This document shows positions 35,036-43,124 of a DNA stretch of 64,000 nucleotides, one piece after another (within the stretch, counting starts at the first letter, position 1; every line of letters begins with the position of its first letter). The stretch is from Amycolatopsis sp. EV170708-02-1 (GTDB lineage Bacteria; Actinomycetota; Actinomycetes; Mycobacteriales; Pseudonocardiaceae). Location of the stretch: contig NZ_CP092497.1 of NCBI RefSeq assembly GCF_022479115.1, positions 8,060,001 to 8,124,000 on the forward strand, written 5' to 3'. Position numbers and translations under genes: made by a program. The notes under the pieces are model-generated. The model saw nothing but the letters and a program-made list of their open reading frames with translations, ran no database searches and was not told where the DNA came from.

Positions 35036-35683
35036 ATGAACGAACGTCTTCGCGTGCTCGTGGTCGACGACCATCCACTGTTCCGGTTCGGGGTGTGCAC
35101 ACTGCTCGCCAACGAACCGCTGATCGACGTCGTCGGCGAGGCCGCGAGCGGCGCGCACGCGATCAGCGCGGCGAGCGCGCTCTCGCCCGACGTCGTGGTC
35201 ATGGACCTGCATTTGCCCGATATCAGCGGTGCCGAAGCGACCCGGCACATCGTCGCCGAACGGCCCGGCGTCGGCGTGCTCATGCTGACGATGGCCGACG
35301 AAAGCGAATCCGTTTTCTCCGCGATGCGGGCCGGAGCCCGCGGATATCTGCTGAAAGACGCGGAGCCCGACGAAATCATCCGCGCCGTGCACGCCGTCGC
35401 GAGGCGCGAAGCGATCTTCGGACCCGACATCGCGACGCGGGTCCTCGGTTTCTTCAACCACACTCAGCCGGCCACGGACACGGTTTTCCCGGAACTCACC
35501 GTCCGCGAACGAGAGGTCCTCTCGCTCATCGCGGGCGGGCACAGCAACACGGTCATCGCCAGCACTCTGTGCCTCAGCCCGAAGACCGTGCGGAACCATA
35601 TTTCGAACGTCTTCAGCAAGCTTCACGTCGCGGACCGCGCCGAAGCGATCGTCCGCGCCCGAGAGGCGGGGCTGGGTCGCTGA
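35036..35683 (+). CDS. NarL/LuxR-type response regulator
   Basis: 215 residues from the ATG at 35036 with GGGGGA upstream. Receiver domain: VVDDHPLFRFG (acidic pair), VVMDLHLPDISG (phospho-acceptor Asp near 57), GYLLKDAEPDE (conserved Lys). C-terminal LuxR HTH: LTVREREVLSLIAGGHSNTV then LCLSPKTVRNHISNVFSKLH. No kinase gene is next to it. It is followed by a second LuxR protein and an orphan Pvc16 gene, which it may control. Confidence 0.85.
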   Translation: MNERLRVLVVDDHPLFRFGVCTLLANEPLIDVVGEAASGAHAISAASALSPDVVVMDLHLPDISGAEATRHIVAERPGVGVLMLTMADESESVFSAMRAGARGYLLKDAEPDEIIRAVHAVARREAIFGPDIATRVLGFFNHTQPATDTVFPELTVREREVLSLIAGGHSNTVIASTLCLSPKTVRNHISNVFSKLHVADRAEAIVRAREAGLGR

Positions 35684-35818
35684 AAAAGCGACCCCGATAA
35701 GGGCGGCTTTTCGGGCAATTCCGGGACCGGAGTCCCATGCGCTCGGGACACCTCACCCGGCAGGGTGAGTAGCGCGAGGGGTGGGGCCCTCGCACCGTTC
35801 GAGGGGAATGGGAATCAC

Positions 35819-36451
35819 ATGTTCGAACCGAACCGGACACCGGTGGTCGTCCGCGCGACCGATCCGATCCTGCACAACGGCGTCTGCATGACGCTCCGCT
35901 CCCGTGACGACGTCTGGCTGGTGGACGGGGAGACCGCCGACCCGACCATGGTGGCCCTCCTGGTCACCGATCGCCTCGACGAGGCGATGACGCAACTGCT
36001 GTCCGCACTGCACCACCAGGGCTTCACCCGCATCGTGCTCATCGCGGGTGAAGTCGACGACAACGAGATCCTCAGCGCCATCGAACACGGCGTCTGCGCG
36101 GTCGCCCGCCGCTCCGAGGCGGGCGCCGACGTCCTGGTCCGGCTGATCAAGGCGGCCGCCGCCGGGGAAGGCGCGCTCCCGCCCGACCTGCTCGGCAGGC
36201 TGCTGCACCGGGTCTCGCGGCTGCAGCGTCAGGTGCTGCAGCCACGCGGCCTGCACCTCGGTGGCATGAGCAACCGGGAGACCGAGGTGCTCAAGCTGGT
36301 CGCGTCGGGGTTCTCGACGCAGGAGATCGCCGACCAGCTCTGCTACTCGCAGCGCACGGTGAAGAGCATCCTGCACGACGTGACCAACCGGTTCCAGCTC
36401 CGGAACCGCTCGCACGCGGTGGCTTACGCGCTGCGTGAGGGATTGATCTGA
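35819..36451 (+). CDS. LuxR-type regulator with degenerate receiver domain
   Basis: 210 residues from the ATG at 35819. The N-terminal ~130 residues follow a receiver-like fold (VVVRATDPILHNGVCMTL, RIVLIAGEVDDNEILSAI) but lack the acidic pair and the phospho-Asp (the place reads VALLVTDRLDE). It is therefore not a classical phosphorylation target. The C-terminal HTH is intact: MSNRETEVLKLVASGFSTQ, LCYSQRTVKSILHDVTNRF. The Pvc16-like gene begins four bases after its stop, so they share a transcript. Confidence 0.8.
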   Translation: MFEPNRTPVVVRATDPILHNGVCMTLRSRDDVWLVDGETADPTMVALLVTDRLDEAMTQLLSALHHQGFTRIVLIAGEVDDNEILSAIEHGVCAVARRSEAGADVLVRLIKAAAAGEGALPPDLLGRLLHRVSRLQRQVLQPRGLHLGGMSNRETEVLKLVASGFSTQEIADQLCYSQRTVKSILHDVTNRFQLRNRSHAVAYALREGLI

Positions 36452-36455
36452 TCCC

Positions 36456-36869
36456 GTGATCAGCCAGGTCGACGAGGCCCTGTGCCGGCTCATCGCACCC
36501 CATCTGCCGGAGGGGACGGTGGTCCGGCTCGATCCGCCGAAACCCACCTGGCAGACCGAGACACGGGTGTCGAGCGTCGATCTGTTCCTCTTCGCCCTGC
36601 ACGGCGCCGGCCCGGGAACCGGCGCCGTGCGGGCGAGGCGGTGCGAACTGTCCTATTTGGTCACCGCGCGGGCGGACAAGGTCCGCGACGAACACACACT
36701 GCTCGACCGGTCGCTGCGGGTCCTGATCGGGACGGAGTTCCTCGTGGTCGACGAGCAGCCGTTGCCGATCACCCTGGAGGAGACCGATCCGACCGGGCTG
36801 TGGGTCAGCCTCGGCCTGCCCGCCCGCGCGGCGTTCGTCGTCACCGTCACGGCGGAGTACCGAGACTGA
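36456..36869 (+). CDS. Pvc16/DUF4255 family protein (contractile injection system type), orphan
   Basis: 137 residues, GTG start. VDEALCRLIAPHLPEGTVVR, then VDLFLFALHGAG, CELSYLVTARADKVRDEHTL and LDRSLRVLIGTEFL follow the pattern of the Pvc16 N-terminal (DUF4255) domain, a cap or baseplate-associated part of phage-tail-like contractile injection systems. No sheath, tube, baseplate or AAA gene occurs in this window, so it is an orphan or its partners lie elsewhere. The preceding LuxR gene is co-transcribed. Confidence 0.65.
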   Translation: MISQVDEALCRLIAPHLPEGTVVRLDPPKPTWQTETRVSSVDLFLFALHGAGPGTGAVRARRCELSYLVTARADKVRDEHTLLDRSLRVLIGTEFLVVDEQPLPITLEETDPTGLWVSLGLPARAAFVVTVTAEYRD

Positions 36870-37359
36870 GCACCGAGGCCCGCCGCAGGACCACCCCGCC
36901 GATGGACGCCAGCTCCCCGTCGAAGAGTTCGCTCCACTCGGCGGCGCTCCCGGGCGGGCCGCAGTCACCCGCCCGCCTCGCCCACTCCGCGCGGACTTCG
37001 AGGCGGTAGCCGAGGATGCCGGTCAGGGTCAGCCCGTTCCGGCTGGCGCCGACCCCGCACATGCCCTGGTAGAGCCTGCCGTCCGGCGGCCGGAATTCGG
37101 CGCTCCGCTGGACGAACCGATGGCCCGCCGCTCCGGTGACGGTCGCGACCGGGGTGTCGATCCCGCTGACGAACAGGCCTTTGGAGAGCAGGTCGAGGGC
37201 TTCGGCCTCCATCCGCTCCACCACACCGGGAGGACGGCGGCACGCGTACAGCGCGCCGTCGAAGGACAGCCGCACGGTGACCGCCACCTTGCCGATCTCC
37301 AGGGTCGCCGCGGCCACCGGACTCACCGGTGGGCGGTACCGGAACGCCGTCGCATGCAC
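36847..37359 (-). CDS. Hypothetical protein convergent with the Pvc16-like gene
   Basis: 170 residues. The sequence alternates beta strands (KVAVTVRLSFDGALYACRRP, GLTLTGILGYRLEVRAEW) without signal, membrane or known catalytic motif. It overlaps the end of the Pvc16-like gene by 23 bp. A GTG 13 codons inside could be the true start. No family recognised; any link with an injection system is speculative. Confidence 0.5.
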   Translation of the reverse strand: MHATAFRYRPPVSPVAAATLEIGKVAVTVRLSFDGALYACRRPPGVVERMEAEALDLLSKGLFVSGIDTPVATVTGAAGHRFVQRSAEFRPPDGRLYQGMCGVGASRNGLTLTGILGYRLEVRAEWARRAGDCGPPGSAAEWSELFDGELASIGGVVLRRASVLSLGTPP

Positions 37360-37423
37360 CCCCCGACGGTAAGTCGCCGCGCGGCCACGGCATTGCCCGA
37401 TCGGGACGTCCTTGGGGCGTTTC

Positions 37424-38707
37424 TTAACGAGGGACCCGCTCGGCGGGCCACCGTACTTCGGCCACGTCCCCCGGCCGAGGCACCTTCAGGAAGAGACTGA
37501 ACACCGCCGGTTGCTTGCTCGACAGCTCCAGCCTCCCGCCGTCGGCCTCGATGAGCGCACGGGCGAGCGCGAGACCGACACCGGTCGACCCGCCGCCGGA
37601 GAATCCGCGTTCGAAGATGTGCGGCGCCAGCTCTTCGGGCACTCCGGACCCGGTGTCGGCGACCTCGACGACGACAGTGCCCTCCGCGTCGCCGCGCCGG
37701 GCGGCGAGCGTGACCGTTCCCGCGCCGTGGCGCAGCGCGTTGTCGAGCAGGACACCGACGACCTCGCGCAACCGGCCGGGCGTCGCCCTCGCCCTCAGCC
37801 CGTCGGTGACGCGGATGCGCAGATGCCTGCCCTCGGCACGGAGCAGCTGCCGCCATTCTTCGGAAACCTCGGGGAGCACCTCCGCCAGATTCACCGGTTC
37901 CGCGCCGACCTCACGCGCCGCCCGCGCGGCGGCCAGCAGTTCGTCGAGCGCTTCGGCGAGCCGGTCCGCCTGTTCCTGCGCGGCCTTCGCCTCGTCGACG
38001 ACGTCCTGATCGGAGTGGACGGTCAGCGGTTCGAGCCGCAGCTGCAACGCGGTCAACCGGCTCCGCAGCTGATGCGAGACGTCGCCGACGAGCTGGCGTT
38101 CCCGCTGGACGAGCTGCGCGAGCGCCGAACCGGACGCGTCGAGCGCTTCGGCGACCATGTCGAGCTCGCCGACGCCGTAGCGCTTCGGATCCGGCCGGAA
38201 ATCACCGCCGCCGAGTCTGACCGCGCGATCCGCGACGTGTCTCAACGGTTTCGCGAGCCTTCGCGCGGTCACCGTCGCGACCACCGTGCCGGTGCCCACC
38301 GACAGCACGACCAGCAGCACCACCAGCAGCGTCACCTGGGTCTGGCGAGTGCGCATCGGCCCGGCGGGCACGGACAGCTCGACCTCGCCGTGCAACGCGA
38401 TCGGCGCTCGCTCGGACACCACGTCCGAACCGGGGTCGGAGCCGTAGCGTTTCTCGATCTGCCCCTGCGCGCGGACGGTCAGCAGCCCGCCCTGCGGCAC
38501 GGCGACCCGGACCAGGTCGAGGTTGATCGGCTGGCCGACGGCGATCTCGTTGTCCAGCGTCGCCGCTATCCCGCGGGCCGAGGAAGCGAGGTTCTCGCGG
38601 TTGAGGTTCTCGACCAGCTGCCACGCGGTGATCCCCAGCGGGATGCCCAGCACCGCGGCGGTGACCGCGACGGCGAGCAGGATCGCCAGGAGGATGCGGC
38701 GGCGCAT
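37424..38707 (-). CDS. Sensor histidine kinase
   Basis: 427 residues. Membrane helix 1 near residues 5-28, a ~100-residue outside sensor (VAVPQGGLLTVRAQGQIEKR), helix 2 (VTLLVVLLVVLSVGTGTVVA), HAMP linker (RRLAKPLRHVADRAVRLGGG), H-box VGDVSHQLRSRLTALQLRLE with the phospho-His, N-box LLDNALRHGAGTVT, and G-boxes VADTGSGVPEE and GGGSTGVGLALAR. It starts two bases after the stop of the response regulator gene, which is its partner. Signal unknown; an envelope cue is likely from the exported sensor. Confidence 0.9.
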   Translation of the reverse strand: MRRRILLAILLAVAVTAAVLGIPLGITAWQLVENLNRENLASSARGIAATLDNEIAVGQPINLDLVRVAVPQGGLLTVRAQGQIEKRYGSDPGSDVVSERAPIALHGEVELSVPAGPMRTRQTQVTLLVVLLVVLSVGTGTVVATVTARRLAKPLRHVADRAVRLGGGDFRPDPKRYGVGELDMVAEALDASGSALAQLVQRERQLVGDVSHQLRSRLTALQLRLEPLTVHSDQDVVDEAKAAQEQADRLAEALDELLAAARAAREVGAEPVNLAEVLPEVSEEWRQLLRAEGRHLRIRVTDGLRARATPGRLREVVGVLLDNALRHGAGTVTLAARRGDAEGTVVVEVADTGSGVPEELAPHIFERGFSGGGSTGVGLALARALIEADGGRLELSSKQPAVFSLFLKVPRPGDVAEVRWPAERVPR

Positions 38708-38708
38708 G

Positions 38709-39413
38709 CTATTCCGCGTTGAAGCGGAAGCCGACGCCGCGGACGGTGGCTATCCGCCGTTCGCCGTCGCCGTTCCCGCCGGGTTTGCCCGCGCGCCCGG
38801 CCGCTTCGTCGGCCGCGATGGCGAGCTTCCGCCGGAGCCACGACATGTGCATGTCGAGTGTCTTCGAGGTCTTCGATTCGAGGTCGTTCCACACCTCGGC
38901 GAGGATCTCGTCGCGGCTGACCACCTGGCCGGCACGGCTCATCAGCACCCGGAGCAGCTCGAACTCCTTGTTCGCCAGCTGCACCTCGTGCAGGTCGACG
39001 GTGACCATCCGGGCACCGAGGTCCATCCGCACTCCCCCGGCTTCGAGCACGTCGGGCGCCCGGCGGCGGAGCAGCGCCCGGATGCGGGCCAGCAGTTCGG
39101 CCAGCCGGAACGGCTTGGCGACGTAGTCGTCGGCGCCGGCGTCGAGCCCGACCACGAAGTCGACCTCGTCCGTGCGCGCGGTGAGCATCAGCACGGGCAC
39201 CTCGGTACCGCTGGCGCGCAGGCGGCGGCACACTTCGAGGCCGTCCATCCCCGGCAGGCCGAGATCGAGGACCAGCAGATCCACGCGGTCGCTCTCGGTC
39301 GCGTCGAGGGCGGCAGGCCCGTCGCCGACGACCCGCACCTCGTACCCCTCCCGCTGGAGTGCGCGGGAAAGCGGATCGGCGATGGCCGGGTCGTCCTCGG
39401 CGAGTAGCACCAT
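38709..39413 (-). CDS. OmpR/PhoB-type response regulator
   Basis: 234 residues from the ATG at 39413 (AGGTGAGC before it; a GTG two codons upstream is also possible). Receiver: VLLAEDDPAIAD, LLVLDLGLPGMDGLEV (phospho-Asp), VLMLTARTDE, DYVAKPFRLAEL. The C-terminal winged helix contains NKEFELLRVLMSRAGQVVSR and TLDMHMSWLRRKL, ending IATVRGVGFRFNAE. It is first in the operon with the downstream kinase and divergent from hisN with a 42-bp gap. Confidence 0.92.
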   Translation of the reverse strand: MVLLAEDDPAIADPLSRALQREGYEVRVVGDGPAALDATESDRVDLLVLDLGLPGMDGLEVCRRLRASGTEVPVLMLTARTDEVDFVVGLDAGADDYVAKPFRLAELLARIRALLRRRAPDVLEAGGVRMDLGARMVTVDLHEVQLANKEFELLRVLMSRAGQVVSRDEILAEVWNDLESKTSKTLDMHMSWLRRKLAIAADEAAGRAGKPGGNGDGERRIATVRGVGFRFNAE

Positions 39414-39455
39414 GCTCACCTGGTCAACTCTACGACTGCCGGGCGTGAAACCATC

Positions 39456-40241
39456 GTGACCGTGCCCGGCTACGAGAATGATCTTGAACTCGCCACTCGG
39501 CTGGCCGACGCCGCCGACGCCATCACGACCGCCCGGTTCCGCGCGCTCGACCTGGCCGTGGAACGCAAACCCGACCGGACGCCGGTCACCGACGCGGACA
39601 CCGCCGTCGAGGACGCCATCCGCGCGATCCTCGCGACGGACCGGCCGGACGACACGGTGCTCGGCGAGGAACGCGGCGGCACCGCCGCGACCGGGCGCGC
39701 CTGGGTGCTCGACCCGATCGACGGGACGAAGAACTTCCTGCGCGGCGTCCCGGTGTGGGCGACGCTGATCGCGCTGGTCGAAGACGGCGAGCCCGTGGTC
39801 GGCATGATCAGCGCGCCGCTGCTCGGCCGCCGCTGGTGGGCCGCCGCCGGGGACGGCGCCTGGATGAGCGACTCCGCCGGGGAACGCCGCATCTCGGTGT
39901 CGAAGGTCGCGTCGCTCGAAGACGCGTATCTGTCCACAACGGACCTGAACTCGTGGGTGGAGTACCACTCACGCGAGAAGTACCTCGACCTCGTGAACGC
40001 GTGCTGGGAAAGCCGGGCTTTCGGCGATTTCTGGCACCACTGCCTGGTCGCCGAGGGCGCGCTCGACGTCACCGCGGAATGCATCGTGAACCCGTGGGAC
40101 GTCGCCGCGGCCCAGGTGCTGATCACCGAAGCCGGTGGCCGCTTCAGCGACCTGAGCGGCGAAGCGCGCTACGACAACGGCTCGGCGCTTTCGACGAACG
40201 GGCTGCTCCACGACGAGGTCTTGGCGATCCTGAAGCGCTGA
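39456..40241 (+). CDS. hisN: Histidinol-phosphatase (inositol monophosphatase family)
   Basis: 261 residues, GTG start. Mg2+-dependent phosphatase: VLGEERGG, WVLDPIDGTKNFLRG (metal-binding Asp/Asp and the Gly-Thr of the family) and ECIVNPWDVAAAQVLITEAG (second metal Asp). DLNSWVEYHSREKYLDL and FGDFWHHCLVAEGALDV resemble actinobacterial HisN, which makes histidinol from histidinol phosphate. A general inositol phosphatase is the alternative, but the substrate-loop pattern favours HisN. Confidence 0.83.
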   Translation: MTVPGYENDLELATRLADAADAITTARFRALDLAVERKPDRTPVTDADTAVEDAIRAILATDRPDDTVLGEERGGTAATGRAWVLDPIDGTKNFLRGVPVWATLIALVEDGEPVVGMISAPLLGRRWWAAAGDGAWMSDSAGERRISVSKVASLEDAYLSTTDLNSWVEYHSREKYLDLVNACWESRAFGDFWHHCLVAEGALDVTAECIVNPWDVAAAQVLITEAGGRFSDLSGEARYDNGSALSTNGLLHDEVLAILKR

Positions 40242-40256
40242 ACGCGCGCGGGTGGC

Positions 40257-40313
40257 ATGTCGCGAAAGCCACTTTCGGGACATCAGACATCGCGAAAGTG
40301 GCTTTCGCGACAT
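40257..40313. terminator. Perfect 21-bp palindrome
   Basis: Arms 40257-40277 and 40293-40313 are exact complements (arm core TCGCGAAAGCCACTTTCG) with a 15-nt loop, between the convergent hisN and the TNT/immunity pair. Confidence 0.8.
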
Positions 40314-40329
40314 CCCTGACCAAGGCGGG

Positions 40330-40605
40330 TCACTGCGCGCCGGGCAGCAGCCCCACCGCGCCGCGCGCGACCTGCGACCAGGCGAGACGTCCGAAAAGGT
40401 AGTGGCAGGCGACCTGCTCGCTGGTGAACCGCGCCCAGTCGTATCGGTTGCCCTGCTCCCGCCAGAAGACCTCCCAGGCGGGCTCGGCGCCCTCTTCTTC
40501 CGCGCGCATGAGGCACCAGGCGTTGTCCACCTCCGCGCCGACCGAGACCACTTCGGGCGGCACGCCCAGCGCGGCCAGCCACCGCAGGATCGTCCCCGTG
40601 TTCAC
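40330..40605 (-). CDS. Probable immunity protein for the TNT toxin
   Basis: 91 residues. Its GTG overlaps the toxin's stop (GTGA), the tight coupling seen for toxin-immunity pairs. The sequence (NAWCLMRAEEEGAEPAWEVF, then YDWARFTSEQVACHYLFGRL) is small, acidic and rich in Trp, suiting a protein that blocks an active-site cleft. Mycobacterium places the IFT immunity gene directly after the TNT-containing cpnT. Function here is inferred from position and size. Confidence 0.65.
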   Translation of the reverse strand: MNTGTILRWLAALGVPPEVVSVGAEVDNAWCLMRAEEEGAEPAWEVFWREQGNRYDWARFTSEQVACHYLFGRLAWSQVARGAVGLLPGAQ

Positions 40606-41402
40606 CGAACCTCCCCCGTGACGTCCGCCAGGAAGCCCAGCGTGACAAGTTCATCGGCGCCCAGCACCGTGCGGAAGCGCACCCCGCCGCCCGGCTGGCC
40701 GAACCACCCGGCGCTCACCGAGCGCCAGACCGGCAGCGGCCGGACGACGCGGTAACGCCGGTAGGCGCCGGCCTGGTCCGGCGGTAGCGAGCGCATCGGG
40801 AACAAGGTCGCGTCCTCGGCGAAGATCCGGCCGTGCTGATCCCCGAAGCGGTCGAGATGAGTGCCGGCCTCGAGCATCGACGGCGTCGCCGGATCGCTTT
40901 CGGCAGGCCACAGATAGCCCTTCCCGGTCACGAAGCGCTCTTTCCAGTCCTCTTCGGACATTTCGCCCCACGGATGGTGTCCCCTGGTCAATTCCGGCGG
41001 CGGAACCGCGGCCGGAGTCGTCGGCGAACGCCGGAAACCGCTGCTGACATGGGACAACGCGTCGAGGTCGTCGAGCACGTCCGCCTCGGGGTGGTCCTGC
41101 GGTCCGGAACCGCCGCCGGGCAGCGGCAGCTGACGCGCGGGTTTGCCCATCGCGACCGGGAGATGCCCGATGGGGAACATGTGCACGAGGAACAGCGCGA
41201 TCACGCTTTCCCGCTCCGTCCGCAACGCCCCCATCGGCGGCGGGGCGGCGGGCTTCGGCGGGAAGGGCACCCGCAGGGGCGCCACCGCGGGCGGCCACGG
41301 CGAAGGCGCGTACGGAGCGCGCGCCCCGTGCGGTGGTGTCGGGGCGTCGTACTCGACGGGCAGCCGGATCGGGCCCGTTCCGGCCTCGCTCGGATCGGTC
41401 AC
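40602..41402 (-). CDS. TNT-domain protein (NAD+ glycohydrolase toxin type)
   Basis: 266 residues. The N-terminal ~75 residues are Pro-rich and disordered, followed by a short hydrophobic patch (VIALFLVHMFPIGHLP). The C-terminal ~110 residues carry the TNT pattern: GYLWPAESDPATP, LDRFGDQHGRIF, FPMRSLPPDQAGAYRRYRVV and the FGQPGGGVRF motif containing the Gln important in the M. tuberculosis necrotizing toxin (from memory). TNT domains destroy NAD(P)+. No secretion signal is obvious. The overlapping downstream gene is the probable immunity factor. Confidence 0.75.
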   Translation of the reverse strand: MTDPSEAGTGPIRLPVEYDAPTPPHGARAPYAPSPWPPAVAPLRVPFPPKPAAPPPMGALRTERESVIALFLVHMFPIGHLPVAMGKPARQLPLPGGGSGPQDHPEADVLDDLDALSHVSSGFRRSPTTPAAVPPPELTRGHHPWGEMSEEDWKERFVTGKGYLWPAESDPATPSMLEAGTHLDRFGDQHGRIFAEDATLFPMRSLPPDQAGAYRRYRVVRPLPVWRSVSAGWFGQPGGGVRFRTVLGADELVTLGFLADVTGEVR

Positions 41403-41522
41403 CGCACCTCCCCAAGGAATCGGTTCCCACCGGCGAACCGGGGGAGGCAGCGGACAGGACGCGCTACGACCTTAGCGCCGGACGGCGTTCTCGTCGGCGG
41501 ATACCCGAAAGCGCGGCGAACC

Positions 41523-42455
41523 TCATCCCGCGAGCGCGTTGACCACCCGGGACGGACTCGGCCTGCCCAGCTTCCCGGCCATCCACTTGCTCGTCGCCAC
41601 CAGCGCGTCGAGATCGACACCGGTTTCGACGCCGAGACCGTCGAGCATCCACACGAGATCCTCGGTCGCGAGGTTCCCGGTGGCCGATTCGGCGTACGGG
41701 CAGCCGCCGAGGCCACCGGCCGAAGAGTCCACAGTGGACACGCCGCAGCGGAGGGCCGCCAACGTGTTCGCGAGCGCCTGGCCGTAGGTGTCGTGGAAAT
41801 GGACGGCCAGTGCCTCGACGCCGGAGAACTCCCCGATCAGCGTCTCGACCTGCCCCGCGGTGGCGACGCCGATCGTGTCGCCGAGCGAGAGCTGCGAGCA
41901 TCCGAGGTCCAGGAGCCGCTTACCTACTCCGGCGACCTGCGCGGCCGGGACGGCGCCCTCCCACGGGTCGCCGAAGCACATCGACACGTATCCGCGGACG
42001 TCGAGCCCTTCGGCGCGTGCCCGGGTGACGACCGGCTCGAACATCGCGAACTGGTCGTCGACCGTCGAGTTGAGGTTCTTCTTGGCGAAGGTCTCGGTGG
42101 CGCTGGCGAAGATCGCGATATGCGAAACCCCGGCCTCCAGCGCCCTGTCCAGCCCGCGCTCGTTCGGCACGAGCACCGGGTACCGGACGCCCTCGCGCTG
42201 GTCGAGGCCGGCGAGGAGCTGCTCGGCGTCGGCCAGCTGCGGCACCCATTTCGGGCTCACGAAGCTGGTCGCCTCGAGCGTGGTCAGCCCGGAATCGGCG
42301 AGCCTGTCCAGGAATTCGAGTTTGACCTCGACCGGGACGATCGACTTCTCGTTCTGGAGACCGTCACGCGGGCCGACCTCCCAGATCGTCACCCGCTCCG
42401 GCAGGGAGTAGACGGACGGGACCTGCTCCGGCAGCCCCAGCTCTCGCGTGCCCAT
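41523..42455 (-). CDS. Hydroxymethylglutaryl-CoA lyase
   Basis: 310 residues from the ATG at 42455, which overlaps the stop of the PH-domain gene; a longer open frame upstream is shadow. Cleaves HMG-CoA to acetyl-CoA and acetoacetate. TIWEVGPRDGLQNEKSIVPV (metal-binding Asp), TTLEATSFVSPKWVPQLADA, VHFHDTYGQALANTLAAL (metal His pair) and SSAGGLGGCPYAESATGNLA with the signature Cys are all present. Probably works in leucine or branched-acid breakdown. Confidence 0.92.
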   Translation of the reverse strand: MGTRELGLPEQVPSVYSLPERVTIWEVGPRDGLQNEKSIVPVEVKLEFLDRLADSGLTTLEATSFVSPKWVPQLADAEQLLAGLDQREGVRYPVLVPNERGLDRALEAGVSHIAIFASATETFAKKNLNSTVDDQFAMFEPVVTRARAEGLDVRGYVSMCFGDPWEGAVPAAQVAGVGKRLLDLGCSQLSLGDTIGVATAGQVETLIGEFSGVEALAVHFHDTYGQALANTLAALRCGVSTVDSSAGGLGGCPYAESATGNLATEDLVWMLDGLGVETGVDLDALVATSKWMAGKLGRPSPSRVVNALAG

Positions 42456-43027
42456 CAGCGCCGCCGGTTTCCGCGCGGCGGGTGCCCCTGCGGCGGCAGT
42501 GGCTCGGTCTGCTGCGGTCCCGGCGCGAAGTCGTCGTACGGGTTGTCGTTGACTTCGCGGTAGATGACCGTGTGCACGCGCTCGACCTTGGGGATGTCGT
42601 CGAACTTCAGCGGTTCGTCCGACGCGGACTCGATCACCAGCGTGCCGCAGCCGAACACGCGGTCCAGCAGCCCGTGCTCGAACTGGACGCTGTTGATCCG
42701 CGACAGCGGGATGTCGATGCCGGTCCGCTTCAGCACACCCTCGCGGGCGATCAACCGGTCCGTGGTGACGATGAAATGCGTCGTGCGCCACCGGACGAAC
42801 GGCGCCAGGAACAGCCACACGACGAGACCGATCCCGACCGCGGCGATCGCGATCTCGGAGATCAGGTCCCACGGGGCCGTCGCGTCCTTCGCGACGACGG
42901 CCAGCCAAATCCCCGCGCCGAGCGTGACGATCAGCGCGAGGAACGGGAAGATCAGCATCTTGAAATGCGGGTGACTGTGCACCACGACGTGCTCGTTCTC
43001 GCTGAGCAAATCGTCCGGATAGGCCAC
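42455..43027 (-). CDS. PH-domain membrane protein (bPH2/YdbS-like)
   Basis: 190 residues from the GTG at 43027. Two membrane helices (MLIFPFLALIVTLGAGIWLA and IAIAAVGIGLVVWLFLAPFV) followed by a bacterial PH domain: THFIVTTDRLIAREGVLKRT, IDIPLSRINSVQFEHGLLDR, GTLVIESASDEPLKFDDIP. The mycobacterial homologue (Rv3278c) also lies beside birA. Function unknown; PH domains of this type are envelope proteins. The tail is Pro/Arg-rich. Confidence 0.83.
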   Translation of the reverse strand: MAYPDDLLSENEHVVVHSHPHFKMLIFPFLALIVTLGAGIWLAVVAKDATAPWDLISEIAIAAVGIGLVVWLFLAPFVRWRTTHFIVTTDRLIAREGVLKRTGIDIPLSRINSVQFEHGLLDRVFGCGTLVIESASDEPLKFDDIPKVERVHTVIYREVNDNPYDDFAPGPQQTEPLPPQGHPPRGNRRR

Positions 43028-43124
43028 GACGGACGCTCCCAAAGTGTGTTCGGCGCTGGTGAGCTCACCGTACCGGCGAACGGTCCCGGCGGAAGAGGAG
43101 ACGCCGGAAATCGAGACGCACGGA

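Noticed and set aside
42455..42908. Extended N-terminus for HMG-CoA lyase
   Set aside because: The extra 151 residues are the shadow of the PH-domain gene; the ATG at 42455 gives the usual family start.
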